From: Talaromyces rugulosus
Taxonomy: Eukaryota > Ascomycota > Eurotiomycetes > Eurotiales > Trichocomaceae
Assembly: GCF_013368755.1 (NCBI RefSeq)
Contig: NC_049562.1
Coordinates: 6,696,001 to 6,760,000 of the forward strand
DNA length: 64,000 nt
Direction of reading: 5' to 3'
Both the position numbers and the translations under genes were made by a program. Positions within the stretch are counted from its first letter, which is position 1. Every line of letters begins with the position of its first letter. Positions 11,817-25,125 of this stretch are shown piece after piece. Under the pieces are notes generated by a model that was given only the letters and a program-made list of their open reading frames with translations, was not told where the DNA came from and ran no database searches.

Positions 11817-14800
11817 ATGGAGAACTTATTGAAGATGGGAGAAGTCAAACAATCTAGCAACATAGGAAACAGTGGAGATGAACCCATTGCCATTATTGGC
11901 TTGGCCTTTGAGTTCCCTCAGGGAGCAACGTCCGATCAAGCTTTCTGGCAGATGATCTTGGATGGAAGGTCGGCGAGCACCGAATTCTTTCCGGATCGAA
12001 TGAATATCGATGCATTCTACCACCCGGACTTAAATCGTCCTAGTTCCGTAAGATGGCCCGACACCCGCTGAGATGAGTACACGATGCTGATCTCAAACAA
12101 TCAGATCCCACTTAGAGGCGGCCATTTCGTCCAGGAAAATTTGGGCTCATTTGTTGCCCCATTCTTCTCTATCACACCAGAGGAGGCGGCGTGTATGGAC
12201 CCCCAGCACCGCCGGCTTCTTGAGACCGCTTATCATGCTCTTGAAGATGGTAGGTTTTGGATCCCTGTACTTCTTGTCTCTGGCCTACGGTCTCGTCAAC
12301 ATTTCTAACACTAAAAATAGCGGGAGTTCCCATCAGCAAGTGCTCTGGTTCCAATACATCTGTCTATACGGGATGCTTCACAAATGATTATCTCAGTATT
12401 TTACAACAAGACTATGATGCCGAGCAAAGACACGCTGCTATAGGCATTGCGCCTTCGATGTTAGCCAATCGACTGAGCTGGTTCTACAACTTCAAAGGCA
12501 CCTCGATGAATCTAGACTCGGCATGCTCCAGCAGTTTGATCGCGCTGCATCTTGCCTGCCAGGATCTCCGTGCGGGCAGCTCTGAAATGGTACTATCAGC
12601 ATGACCAACACCTTTTCATGTCGCACTTGTGGACTGATAGTTCTTATAGGCACTCGTGGGAGGCGCAAATCTCGTCTATCATCCCAACTTCATGAAAATC
12701 ATGTCCGACTTCAACTTTCTCTCTCCAGATAGTCGCTGCTGGAGCTTCGACAAGCGAGCTAATGGCTACGCGCGCGGTGAGGGATCGGCAGTTATCTTGC
12801 TCAAGCGCTTGGACGACGCCCTCCGCAATGGCGACACCATCCGTGCTGTGATCCGCAACACAGGATCCAATCAAGATGGGCGTACACTAGGCATCACTCA
12901 GCCTAGTGAAGAAGCTCAGATCGATCTTATCAAGCAAACGTACCAGCGAGCTGGCATCAACATGGCTCCTACAAGGTTCTTCGAAGCACACGCCACAGGC
13001 ACACCAGTCGGTGATCCCGTGGAAGGAAATGCCATTGGCACCGCATTTCGCGAGTACCGCAGCGAGCATGAGCCGTTGTATATCGGCGCTGTTAAAGCGA
13101 ACATCGGCCATCTGGAAGGCTGCAGCGGCCTTGCTGGCATAATAAAGGCCATCCTGGTCCTCGAGAAGGGTATTATTCCCCCCATCGCGGGATTCGAGTC
13201 TCTCAATGGCCGGATAGACGCAAAGAAACTGCACCTTCATGTGAGTACATCCGCATAATACGACCTCGCTTTGATTTTTTTCTGACCTGGTTAGTTTCCA
13301 ACGGAGGCGGTTCCGTGGCCCACTGTTCCCGTTCGTCGGGCCTGTGTAAGTACCTAGCCCTTCCGAATGACATTTAGAATGTGATTTTGATACCTCTACA
13401 GATCAATTCCTTTGGTTTTGGTGGTACCAATGCCGTTGCCATTTTGGATGATGCATATCATTACTTCAAGCTCAATGGTATCCAGGGATTCCATCGGACA
13501 CAGCTTGGTGCGTCTAAAAATAGACAGCTGGGAGGCCTGAATGGATCCCAAATCAAAGGAGAGAATCAAATTTCCATTAATGGAGTCACCAATGGAGTAG
13601 ATGGCCATGGAAAAAATGCCGATGACCATACGCAAAACGAAATCAGTCACACGAGCTTTCCTGGCAATGCAGAAAGGACAATAAGTGAGATAGAAGGCTT
13701 ACCGTACGAGGTGACCCCTCCCAGACTACTCGTCTGGTCCGCTTCAGACCAGCAAGGAGCCCAGAACATATCTAAGGACTACAAAAATTATCTAAGCACC
13801 GAAGCTGTAGATTTAGATGATTTGGCGTATACCTTCGCTATCAGGAGGAGCCATTTCAAATGGAGAAACTTCAGCGTTGTTTCTTCAACAGACAGAGAAA
13901 TCGAACCCTCTACTCCAGTGAAAGCCGCAGCAAACGAAGGAGAAATTGCATTTGTTTTCACTGGCCAAGGAGCTCAGTACCTCGGCATGGGACGTCATCT
14001 TCTCTCGTATCCCATCTTCCGGGACTCTCTTACTCGATCAGACCATTGTCTGCGACAACTGGGCTGTCAATGGTCACTTCTGGACATCATATCAGGAAAG
14101 GTTGAGATAGATATTGATAGCCCTGAATATAGCCAGCCGCTTACCACGTGCCTTCAACTGGCTCTTGTGGATCTTCTCTGTAGTTTTGACATTGTGCCTT
14201 CGATGGTCCTCGGCCACTCCTCAGGAGAAGTTGCAGCTGCATATGCTTCTAGTATCTTCTCGTCCCATTCGGCTATCAAGATTGCATATTGGAGAGGCCA
14301 GCTTTCCGCTCAACTCATTCGGCAAGTCCAAGGGCTGACGATGATGGCGGTGGGCCTCTCAAAGGAACAAACAATACCATACCTCGACCAATTGTACGAG
14401 TCTGATGGATCGCTAAATGTTGCAGTAGGCTGTGTAAACAGCCCTAGTAGCGTCACATTGACTGGAAAGGCAGACCAGCTGGCAAAACTGGAAACTTGGC
14501 TCAAGGATAAAGGCATATTTGCGCGTAAGCTGCGTGTTAATGTCTCATATCACTCTCGCTTTATGAATCCTATTGCAGAGGACTATTGCAAAGCTATAGA
14601 AGGACTTCAGATAAACCAAAGTTCAGGATTCGTTCCGATGGTCTCGTCAGTGACAGGTGACATTGTGACTGTGACAATGCTAGGGTCCCCGGACTACTGG
14701 GTTCGCAATTTGACCTCGACGGTCGAGTTTGAGGCTGCCTTCTCAAAGCTTCTGGCCGTAGCAAGCACAAAACCACGCAAGCAACTAGGGAAGAGCGTCT

Positions 14801-17800
14801 CTGTGAATCATAGCCTTCTGAAACATGTGCTGGAGATTGGTCCACATGGGGCGCTCCAGGGCCCCATCCGCGATAATATGAAGGCATTGGACGGCACGCC
14901 GAAGCTCAACTATATTGCCTCTCTGAATCGCTCCCAAGATGCCTCTTTTGCCTCACTCAATGCGGTGGGGACGTTACACTGTCTTGGATATCCCGTAAAT
15001 CTCCTTCGCGCCAACGACCTCGATGGCTTTCCACGGCCCACACCTGCAAATATACCCAGATATCCATTCAACCATGCACAATCCTATTGGAGAGAGGGTC
15101 AACTAAGCCGTAACCTTCGTTTTCGCTCCATAGGTCGACACGATCTCCTGGGTACCCGCGGTCTGGACTGGAACCCTCTCATGGCGCAATGGCGCAACGT
15201 AATGCGGCTGAACGAGTTGCCCTGGCTAGAAGATCATACTATCGGCGGCGAGATCGTATTCCCCGCCGCGGGCATGATCTCCATGGCTGTTGAAGCTCTG
15301 ACACAACTCCTGGAAGATGATGTGTCTCTCCAGGGCATTGATATCAAAAATGTCGCATTTTCTCATGCGATCAGCTTTCTACGCGGGGTCGACAACATTG
15401 AAACGCAACTGACTCTTTCACGGCCATCGCAGACTTCTGACCACACAAAATGGTCCCACTTCCGTCTTTTTATCTTAGAAAATGGTTCATAAATCGAATG
15501 CTGCAGTGGATCGATCCGAGCTGTTGTTGACACCTATGACCGGAGCAGAGTCACCTCATCTGGCCCGTGGGCACGGTACGGGACACTGAAGGATTGGATC
15601 GTTGATATAGGTCAGGCGTGCAAGGGCCCGGAGAAAAATGCATATGATATTGCTGAGGATATTACGGTACGCTACGGCCCAGCGTTCCAAAATCTTGAGC
15701 ACATGCGCGTAGGCACCCAGGGAGAAGCTATCGCCCATGTTAACACAGAGACCTGGAAATTGAAATCACCAGGAGTAGTTACGCCACACTTCATGGTTCA
15801 TCCGGCCACACTGGATGGTCTTGCACAGCCTCTACTGCAAGCCCTACTTGCGCAAGAGCGTAAGGTCGTGCCCACGATGGTCCCAGTGCGTTTGGCCCGT
15901 CTGTGGATCGATTGCAGTGCCAATGCACTCAGCGTAGGCAGGCTCAAAGTAGCTGCGAGATGTTCCTTCCGGGGCTACCGTGGAGGATCAGCCGATGTGG
16001 TAGCTACGGCTCCAGATTCAGGAAAGCCTGTTATCTTCTTAAACGGGCTTGAGACGACCTTCATCAGCAGCGCCAATCTTGCTAATCCCCGAGAAGCGGC
16101 TAGCAGTCGACCCCTATGCAACCAACTGACCTGGAAGCCTGATATAGAAGCAATGACGCACGAGCAAGTGTTGCTTTATAGTGTTCACGGCAGGCCACGA
16201 CTCCCAGTTGATGCGGTGAAAGATTACCTGGAGCTAATGATAGCTGTCATGTGCTTTATTCAGGACACACTTGCCTTTATAGACGAGCACCCTGAAATTA
16301 AACTGCCTTGGCATCTAGACGCCTACATCGATTGGATGAGGTATCAGCAAGGTCGACTTCAAAATGGTGAGGCACTTGTTACGGAGCAGGCAGTGCAGCA
16401 GATGCGGGATAGCGGCGAGACTCGAGAAAACCTGGTAAAGAAGATCGAAAACTCAGGCGTTGACGGCTTCTTCTTCATGCATATTGGTCGAAATCTAACC
16501 AAGATGCTCCGTGGCGAAATCGACCCTCTAGCTTTCATGTTCCACGACGGGCTGGCTGATAGGTACTACGAGAAGATGTTAGCCAATGACCACCACGCAT
16601 ATCCCGCCTCCCGGTACATCGACCTCCTATCTTTCAAGAACCCGTCCATGAAAATTCTTGAGGTCGGTGCAGGCACGGGCGGCCAGGCCATGCGCCTACT
16701 GGAGGCGATGAGCAGCGATGGCGTCAAGAAGTGGGCGCACTATGACTACACCGATATCTCACCCAGCTTCTTCAGCCAGGCCCGCGTCAAGTTTGCCAAA
16801 TACGTTGACCAGATGCAGTTCAGGGTATGCGACATCTCCAAGGATCTTACCTCACAATCATTTGAGGAGGGAAGTTATGACCTGGTGGTTGCTTCAGACG
16901 TCCTCCACGCCACCGACAAGCTGGGCGAGTCACTACGGCACATACGGAAGTTGCTCAAGCCTGACGGGAAATTGCTACTCTTTGAAACTACGCGCACCGA
17001 GGCCCTGCAAGTTACCTTTGCATTCGGCCTGCTAAAGGGATGGTGGAACCCGCTAAAATACGAGGAGCGCTCTCCGTATAGCCCGTGTCTGACAGTGGAG
17101 CAATGGGACGTATGGCTGAAACGAGCCGGTTTCACTGGCATCGACGTCGACATTCCCGGTCAAGAGGAACCAGTCTGCCGAGATAGCAGCATCATAGTCT
17201 CCAGCGCAGCAAGCGTAGTGGACTTAAACACAACGCCGGCACCTTCATTAAAAATTTACCTCGTGGTGGAAAATGAGGTGGAGGCCCAACAAGCCCTAGC
17301 CCAAGCTCTCGAGTCACGACTCTCCGAGGGTCTAGGTGCCTCGTGCGAGACATATGCCCTAGCTGATTTGGGGAAAGCTAGTATACCAAGTTCTTCATTG
17401 GTCATCTTCCTCGTGGAGGTCGATAACTTCTTGCTCAATGACATTTCGGAGGGAGGTTACCGAAACTTGCAGTCCTTCTTGGTCCAGACTAAAAATACAA
17501 TTTGGGTAACGCGTGCAGACTCATCAGATGATACTGATCCACGACATCACCTCGTTCTTGGTCTGGGACGCACCTTAATGTCCGAGGATTCTTCGCTTAA
17601 GTTCGTAACACTTACCTTAAGCGATAATAGAAACGAAGAGCAGGTTTCCACCTTAATCTGCGAACTTACTCAGCGCTTTGTCAAACTGGCCGTTGAGAGC
17701 TTGGAAGACCACTATGTCGTCTCAAAAGGCGTGTCTAAGATCTGTCGGGTTTCCGAGTATGCAGAGATGGACACGAAAATTGCCCAGGCAATCCTGCCGC

Positions 17801-19377
17801 GCCAAAGAATAAATTGTACGCTTACACCGCATGCTCCTGTTATGGAACTTCACTTAGGACAACCAGGGCATCTAGATACCCTCCAATGGAGAGAGGTAGA
17901 TGACATGAAATGCCATGATGCAACATCCCTTGGTGTAAATGAAGTTGTGGTGCAGGTTCGCACTCTTGGCTTGACCTTCCGTGATTATCTAGTAGCCAGC
18001 GGGCAGCTTGATGAGCCGGGTCTTGGCACTGATTGCTCTGGAATCATCCAAACCGAGATACAATTTTCGCCCAGATGCCACCTACGTGATCGCTGGCGGG
18101 CTGGGGGGTCTGGGTCGCAGTTTTGCAAGATGGATGGTTGGCCGCGGCGCTCGGAATCTGATCCTTCTTTCGCGCTCAGGGGCTAGCGGAACAGCTGCAA
18201 AAGCTCTCATTGCTGAGCTGAGCGCACAGGGAGTTTGTGTCACAGCACCAGCGGTTGATATCAGCAATCTGAATAAGCTCAAGAACGAGATCGAGAAGTT
18301 GAAAGAGCGGATGCCGCCAATTCGAGGTTGTATCCAGGCCACTGTGGCTCTGAGGGTTCGTCATACCCTCTTGTATTGCTTTTTCAAGTCGCGTTTTGAA
18401 TGCATTTATTTTCGCCTTTTCTTTTCCTTTCCCTTTCCTTTTGTATCCCCTGTCCTTCTCTGTCTCTACCATTTTCCTCATGCCTATCCGTCTAATCTAT
18501 GCCTCTTTCTTAGGACAACCTCTTTCCCAACATGACTTTCGAAGACTGGGTTGTAGGGACCGGTTCCAAGGCGACAGGCTCCTGGAACCTACACACCGTC
18601 TTGCCTTCAGGTCTTGACTTTTTCGTGCTCCTCGCATCCCTCAATGGCATCGTGGGTGGCCGCGCGCAAGCGAATTACGCGGCCGGTAACACATTTAAGG
18701 ACGCACTTGCCCATTATCGCCTTTCCAGGGGCGAAAAGGCTGTATCTCTTGATCTCGGGCTGATGGTTTCAGAGGGCGTCATTGCTGACAATGAGGTTCT
18801 ACTCGCCAACATGCGCCGCCTCGGCCATCTGATGGACATCAGCCAGGACGAACTTCTCGCAATTCTGGACTACTACTGTGACCCAGCCTTGCCACTGTTG
18901 TCACATGATAAGGCACAGATCCTCGTGGGTCTTGAGACCCCAGCCGCCGTTCGAGCTAAGGGTATCGATCTGCATCACTCCATCTACCGACCTATTTTCC
19001 GCCAGCTCTTCCGCATGGGCACGTCATCAACGGGTGACGAAGCCTCCCAAAAGCAAAAGCTGGATACAGATCGAGCAAGTGTTCTCCGTCGTGAGACCTC
19101 GGACGAGCAGGCCACTGGGATGGTCACGAGCTGGTTCGTAATCAAGATGGCGCAGGTACTCGGCCTCGACACGAGCGACGTGGATCCAGACAAGCCCGTT
19201 CATGCATACGGTATCGACTCGCTTGTAGCTATTGATCTTAAAAACTGGTTTGCACGTGAGATCGGTGCCGAGATACAAGTATTTTTCCTATTGGGGAATA
19301 CTCCAATAAAAGAGGTAGCAAGAGAGGCTGCGGTGAGGTCTACATGGCGTCCGAGTTCTACGAAGGAGAATAATTAG
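11817..19377 (+). pseudogene. Highly reducing type I polyketide synthase, degenerate (KS-AT-DH-MT-[ER]-KR-ACP)
   Basis: Iterative HR-PKS. Introns: 12048-12104, 12250-12320, 12590-12649, 13241-13294, 13346-13401 and 18356-18513. KS: Cys near residue 194 in DSACSSS, HATGTPVGDP and NIGHLEGCSG. AT: GHSSGE and SYHSRFM. DH: HTIGGEIVFP, with the partner Asp in HPATLDGLAQ. C-MT: LEVGAGTGG. KR: AGGLGGLG and ANYAAGN. ACP: GIDSLVAID. Two lesions stand out. TAA at 15490-15492 falls inside DH in an otherwise continuous frame, consistent with CAA to TAA by RIP. At about 18050 the ER domain stops after GLGTDCSGIIQ and passes straight into KR-proximal sequence in another frame, so about 300 residues of ER are deleted. 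If translated, the product would be about 1125 residues, KS-AT-partial DH. Non-functional as a complete PKS. Confidence 0.92.
18356..18513 (+). other. Long T/C-rich intron within the KR domain
   Basis: This 158 bp GT..AG intron is needed to join VALR with DNLFPNMTF in the KR. It is over twice as long as the other PKS introns and contains an extended pyrimidine tract (18395-18480). Confidence 0.65.
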
Positions 19378-21688
19378 AAAAAAACCGATAGATCATGTCA
19401 TATATCATTGTCCTAATAGCCAGCTGACTAACAAGGCTGCTTTGTGTGGGATTAATAAATTCTCATGCGATGAGCCGCTCATTAACACCGTACACCACAT
19501 TCGTGGTAGCACATCTCAGATAACATAACTGTATATTTGAGTGATAGATCTGTTACAACGATGAAAGTCCGAATCTCCGTCCTAGTCTCTTTACTGAGCT
19601 CACTGGAAAGTACATGAAACTAAACCGATAATCAAAGACTCAAATCCTGCAATATTCAGGAGGTTCTGTAACAATCTTGTTAGATTTATATCTTTAAAAT
19701 CATTTGACTATATTGATCAGCTCACCGCGGCCTGGGTTAGGACCGTCACAAAAGTAATTAGAATATAAAAAATATTCTTAGAAATAAACAAATTATTAAT
19801 AATTAAAACCTAATATAAAGATTAATTATATAACCAAATTAATTACTAAAGATCCTGAAGACTCTATAGCCTTAAAACTATCTAAATAGAGGTTCAGCAA
19901 AAAGATTATATAGCCTTTTAGCCTATACAAGAAAGCACATGAGGCGGTAAGAAGTTAAGAACCGAACATCCAGACATTCAGGAATAGCCTCACAGTTATT
20001 TTTTTAAATTAATATCTTAATCTATTAGATAATTTAAACATCTTAATTTAGAATTTAGTTTTATAAACTTATAATAACTATAATAAAAAAAATTATTATA
20101 ATATTATAATATAAAAATAAAAGAAAAATAAATAAATAAAAAGTTCAGATATAAATTTAATTAAAATAATAATTAATTAAAAAAACTAAATTATAGAAAA
20201 AATTAAATCTTTATTTATAATAATCTATAAATATTAAAAAAATCTAGAAAGTTCTAATAATAAAAAATTATTTACTATTATAATTCTATACTATCTAGTA
20301 TTAGTTAATAGATAGATTTTAGAATAAAAATAAAGAATAGAGCTTAGAGAAGCCCTGCTAGTATAGCTTTATATAGTAATAAAGCTACCTCAACCCAGCC
20401 CTGTGGTCCCATGACAGTTATGGAGTAATGATTTGATTAATAATCTAGCCCTTCCAATCCTTGATCAAGTTATAGGTGAAGGTAGATTATCTCTAAATGT
20501 GTTTTGTCTCCAATGAGGTTGCAAGAACAATAAATAAGTGTAGAGAAGATGTTATTGGTAACTTGGTTAATCGGCTTTACTAAGCATAAAAATATCTTTT
20601 AAATGGTTCTTGAGGGTGTGGTTATGAGTGTTGCTTAATTATGCATGGAGCTCTTACACTGCCAATGCAGTCAAATCTGTTCTTACTAATGCGGATGGCT
20701 TCTTTTCCAGGTGAAAATTACAAACAGCTTGTGCAGAGAGTTTCGAAGTCCGAATCACCACAGTGGGCAGTTTCGACCTCACACTATTCTAGATATGATT
20801 CCACATACCCTCCACATTGAAATGACATGCCGATCTCCACACTGCCGGAAATAAGGGTGCTTCCGCTTTCATATCCGCAACGGTTACACAAGGGATTGTA
20901 GTTTTGTATGGGAAATGACGTTTTTCGGAGTCTGGAGCTGGCGAAAAATGTGCTTGTAAAGAGGCAAAGGATCGTCGTCATGGATATTCTCCTGTTAAGT
21001 CTGGAACATCAAAATATAGCTGAGTTCGTTCGTCTATCCTACTGTCACAGCAGAAGCAAGGCATAGTGGTAACTCAATGACCTTTTAGGAAAGAGCTCTT
21101 CCATGGCTAGCAAGAATCATTGACTTTTGGAGGATGCATATCTGTGTACTTGGTTTCTTTCCCTTTGCATCACACAAAATCAGTTGATGATAGTATTGCC
21201 AATATGCGGAATCCAGCCACAATGAAATCCGGAACGGCGGTATGCTTTGGTGGGAGCTTGGTCAGATCACAGGGCTAAAGAGTTTCGTTTTCCTAATCGA
21301 AGTTGGATGTGCAAGTGCAAACTCTGCATGAAAACCTGATCCGGCCTACAATACTCGATGTTTCATATCTGGCAAAGTCATGCCATCATGACGTCGACTG
21401 GTGTATTGCTTTCAGATTTTCTCATTTGCACATATGAAAACTAAAAAATTTGCGTTAATGTCATGACGAAATAGTGTGCATCATACACCGTTCAATACAT
21501 GCATCAAAGATGTGATTCTACTTATTTAAGAGACGTCGATGCTACTTGTAAATTCCCTTGATTGCACACTTGAACCAATATGAAGTGTTTCACTTAGAAG
21601 CTCGTGGAATTCTTCACATTTCCCCCTTCTTATTCTATTACATTGTCAAATTTCTAAATTTGCACCAGTTTCATATACCAGTTTCACC
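19378..21688. other. Intergenic with AT-rich RIPed core
   Basis: No gene found in 2.3 kb. From about 19745 to 20390 base composition is almost pure A/T with short runs such as taaataaataaaaag, and boundaries to normal composition are sharp near ctgggttagg and aacccagcc. This is the pattern of an old repeat mutated by RIP; what the repeat was is no longer readable. Confidence 0.7.
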
Positions 21689-22888
21689 ATGTCCGAACCC
21701 GGTGTCGTCGATGAGCTCAAAAGCTTCATTGAGACTGAAAAAGGCGCAAAAAAGAATTTCGAAGATGCTATTGAACATGCCAAAAACACAAAAACGGGAG
21801 CTCCTAAACAGATGAAACAGTATGGAATTGCCACACTGGCCGACTTCTACAAGTACCTGCATGATTTTGTACACTGGATACCATTTGAGAATTTGGACGG
21901 TAGTGAGCCCTATGTAAGGATGTGCCTTATGTATTTCATTTTTGAGCAGCCTAGCGTACGGCACTACCAAACTCAACTGAAGCCTGAAACTTCGGGACAA
22001 AAACGTTATCAACTCTCGCCAATCTCTCAATGGCTTGTGAAATTCGCCCAACTGCAAGGCAGTTTTCTGAGCAGCATAGGCTCTATCAATGACTCGACAC
22101 TGGCTACCTTTACAGACGTTACAGGGGAAAAAAGCTATCGAGTGGACGACTACATTAAACCAGACGGCGGATGGAAGACGTTTAACGATTTCTTTTCCCG
22201 CAGCCTGAAGCCTGAAAAGAGGCCTATCGCAGGGAAGGGGAAAGATACTATTGTTGCGAGTCCAGCCGACAACAAATATGGTGGACAAGTACCGATCAGC
22301 GACGATGGCAAAGTCAACCTTCCAGATATCAACTTTAAAGGGATTGACTGGCCCGTCAAAGATCTTATTGCTGACACTGGGCTAAAAGATGACACATTTA
22401 ATGGTGGCATACTGATCCACTCCTTCCTTGCACCATACGACTATCACCGCTTTCATGCCCCGGTTTCTGGGGAAGTTGTGCTTTCGAAAGTTATTCAGGC
22501 CCAAGTTTACCTCGAAGTCAAAGGGAACGGGAATGAAGTAGTCCCCATTCGACGACCATACCATCAATTCAAAGACTCTAACGATGTTGATGCTCCTGAT
22601 GATCCTGGATACCAGTGGTGCCAGACTCGGGGTGTCCTTGTGCTCAAGACCAATAATTATGGCTATGTGGCTGCCATCCCCGCCGGTATGTGTCAGATAT
22701 CTTCGGTACATATGACAGCCAAGGTGGGCAATAATTTGGAGAAAGGTGACGAATTCGGCCACTTCTTGTTTGGTGGGTCAGATATGGTGCTGCTTTTTGA
22801 AAAGCAGGCCAAGTTCAAGTACCAGTACGGGGAAACGGACTATCACAAATTTTTGATGGGAGAGCAGTTTGGAACACTTGAAAAATAG
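21689..22888 (+). CDS. Soluble phosphatidylserine-decarboxylase-like pyruvoyl enzyme
   Basis: Single-exon, 399 residues, no membrane segment or targeting signal. The N-terminal third resembles the extra domain seen in PSD-like fungal decarboxylases. The catalytic PSD domain spans roughly residues 160-390: GWKTFNDFFSR, SPADNKYGG (relatives: SPVDG, acid), APYDYHRFHAPVSGEV (base) and FGGSDMVLLFEK near the C-terminus. In classical enzymes the self-cleavage motif is LGST; here GGSD supplies the Ser that would become the pyruvoyl group. Fungal relatives include amino-acid decarboxylases such as the tryptophan decarboxylase PsiD, so the substrate may be a free amino acid rather than phosphatidylserine. 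Function is not decided by sequence. Confidence 0.88.
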   Translation: MSEPGVVDELKSFIETEKGAKKNFEDAIEHAKNTKTGAPKQMKQYGIATLADFYKYLHDFVHWIPFENLDGSEPYVRMCLMYFIFEQPSVRHYQTQLKPETSGQKRYQLSPISQWLVKFAQLQGSFLSSIGSINDSTLATFTDVTGEKSYRVDDYIKPDGGWKTFNDFFSRSLKPEKRPIAGKGKDTIVASPADNKYGGQVPISDDGKVNLPDINFKGIDWPVKDLIADTGLKDDTFNGGILIHSFLAPYDYHRFHAPVSGEVVLSKVIQAQVYLEVKGNGNEVVPIRRPYHQFKDSNDVDAPDDPGYQWCQTRGVLVLKTNNYGYVAAIPAGMCQISSVHMTAKVGNNLEKGDEFGHFLFGGSDMVLLFEKQAKFKYQYGETDYHKFLMGEQFGTLEK

Positions 22889-23183
22889 GCACACATGTTT
22901 TTGGCACGCGTCAAGAAGTGTGATTGATTAGACGAAGCCTTTAATCTGATCCTCGTGAAGGTTTTGTCTAACCTTAGTAGAATGTGCGATGGCTTGGTAG
23001 GGTAGGGGTTGGTTGGGCCTAGGTTGGAAGGATTTTCTTTTTCTGGCTATAGTTAAGACGGAGATATACATAGGTCTGCTATGCTTAAGGAAATGCAGAG
23101 CCTCCCCGATTTATTCCTCACCACCCCTTACCATTTCACCTAATATCATAGAACCTGGAAAACCAAAGACTGCACACTGCCTT
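22889..23183. other. Intergenic between convergent genes
   Basis: About 295 bp 3' to both neighbours. Nothing recognised. Confidence 0.4.
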
Positions 23184-25125
23184 CTACAAGCCCTCGTGCC
23201 AGTGAACACCAGATAACTCAGAACCAACGGAATCGTCAGACCTTTGTGTATACGGACAAGTACCACTTAGTTGCTCCGGATGCGTTATTACGTAGTTCTC
23301 AATCTTCGCACTTTCATCTGCAACAGCCTTCTTTTGATTGTCCGCACATGTGCCACTCAGGGCCCAAAGGTAGCATGTTGGCTCTGGTCCTGGTGGCAGC
23401 TTATCTGTATGTGTGGACGTCGACGTGCCGTTGGTTGAGTAACCGGGGGTGACATCTACTTTACCTGTCTGCACATCTTTGCCATTCATGACGCGGCGGA
23501 AGATCTCGAGTGCCGCCTCAGGTTGATATGAGGGAACCATGTGCCCGGACTGGTAGATACGACTAAATGAATAGTTTCCATGCTGACGAACCTGGCCCCA
23601 AATACTTTTATCATGAGTGATATCGGCGTACCCGGCTGCTTGGAATGCGTCAGACGATTCGTATCGGACCTCAAGACTAACTCTCTCTCCTCCGACCCAG
23701 TTGCAGGCAAAGTCCCGATCTCCGTACAACAATGCGACCTGGACGTTGTGCTCGAGGAGATAACCAATGTCCCCGATAGAGCCCAAGAAATCTCGTCGCG
23801 GGTAGTCTCCCGTCAGGTTGAATGCTTTTCCGACTGTATTCGAGAGCAAGGTAAAGTTAACGGGAACGCCAAATGCTTGTTGGACCTTGGACTCGGCTAA
23901 ATAGCCTATGAAATAGTTCGGGGGAAATGGATCCAGGTTACAGTGACCGATGTCATAGAAACCTCGTTTGCTGTTGAAGATATATGGCGCCTCGACTTCG
24001 GCTTGGCAATTGGTGCTTGCATTGAAGCAAACCTCGTTGACCAATTTATCATTGCCATACATATATGGGTCGAGATGTGCCGCAAGTTGAAGACAGGTCT
24101 TTACCTGGTGTTCACAACCGTTTGGTTTCTCGAAAGCCTCGATTGCGTTAGTCCATTGGGTTTTATTGATAGCAGTAACTCCAAAGGTGTTGCGATTATA
24201 AGCATAGTCCGGGTCGGCTGTTTCTTGGGTGAGGAAATCGGCGCACCCATTGATGACCCCCAAGGTGTCCAGCGTTATGGGTTCAAAGGTGTCACGGGAA
24301 TTGGCGATTTTCTCATTCTGCTGAACGAAGTATGCAGCAAAGCCAGGACCATAGCGGCCGCCGTATGACTCCGTCCATAAGCCGACTCGGTCATTCTCAG
24401 ATTTGTCCTTATAGACGTCGAAGTCCTGGAGCCACACTTGGGCAAAGTTCCAAAGATGCCGCGCAGCGTTGGTGGTGGTATTTGCAGTGGACAGGAGCCT
24501 TTGAGTGCCGAAAGTTCCTTTTTTGTTTAACGGACCCTCGATGTTAGAATCGGGAATGATATTTCCACTCTCCAGGTCCATCGTTCCTTTGGTTAGAATA
24601 TCGTAGCTGAAGCCAACCTGAACCGGTTGGTCGATATATAACATGTTTGCATGCTTCGTCCAGGCATACTTGTTGCGGTATGTGGACTTGGAGTCGTCGT
24701 TCACAGGACAGGGTCCATTTTCCGTAAAGGCACCGAACATGGACGATCCACCGGGTCCCCCCTGGAGCCATAGTGACAACGGCGAAGTCTCGGGTTGCGA
24801 CTCGGACTCAAAGTACCAGAAGAATAAGTGCACGGGGTAGTCTTGAATTGCATCCTTCATCGTATTTGCTGGGAAGTTGATATATCCAGCATATGAAGCA
24901 GATCCATAGTCACAGATGCCATCCTAGTAGTGTGCAAGTTAGGCTAACTCGCTAAGGTTCGGTGGTCAGGAAGGGTGTTTTCCTTACCTCTACCTTCTTG
25001 TAAGTGATAGTGACATTCGGGAGCACTTTAGAATTGATTGTCGTCAATCCCGTCGGGGTGGGAGGGTACTGAGCAAACACCAGCCCGGAAAATAGCGCCG
25101 CACATATAACTTTAAGTATGATCAT
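23184..25125 (-). CDS. Secreted serine carboxypeptidase (peptidase family S10)
   Basis: Extracellular or vacuolar carboxypeptidase. Exons on the minus strand are 25125-24988 and 24923-23184, giving 625 residues. The N-terminus MIILKVICAALFSGLVFAQ is a good signal peptide. S10 landmarks: the substrate-binding loop WLQGGPGGSSMFG, the nucleophile Ser in TESYGGRYGPGF, the acid in LYGDRDFACNWVGG and the His in QSGHMVPSYQPE. Several N-glycosylation sequons are present. The region after the His (about 110 residues, Thr/Ser-rich then Cys-containing) is longer than in yeast carboxypeptidase Y. The start ATG is fixed by the signal peptide. The gene is complete. Confidence 0.93.

Noticed and set aside
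12048..12104. TGA in the KS domain of the PKS as a further nonsense mutation
   Set aside because: It lies inside a standard 57 bp GT..AG intron; removal restores NRPSS-IPLRGGHF, the normal KS sequence.
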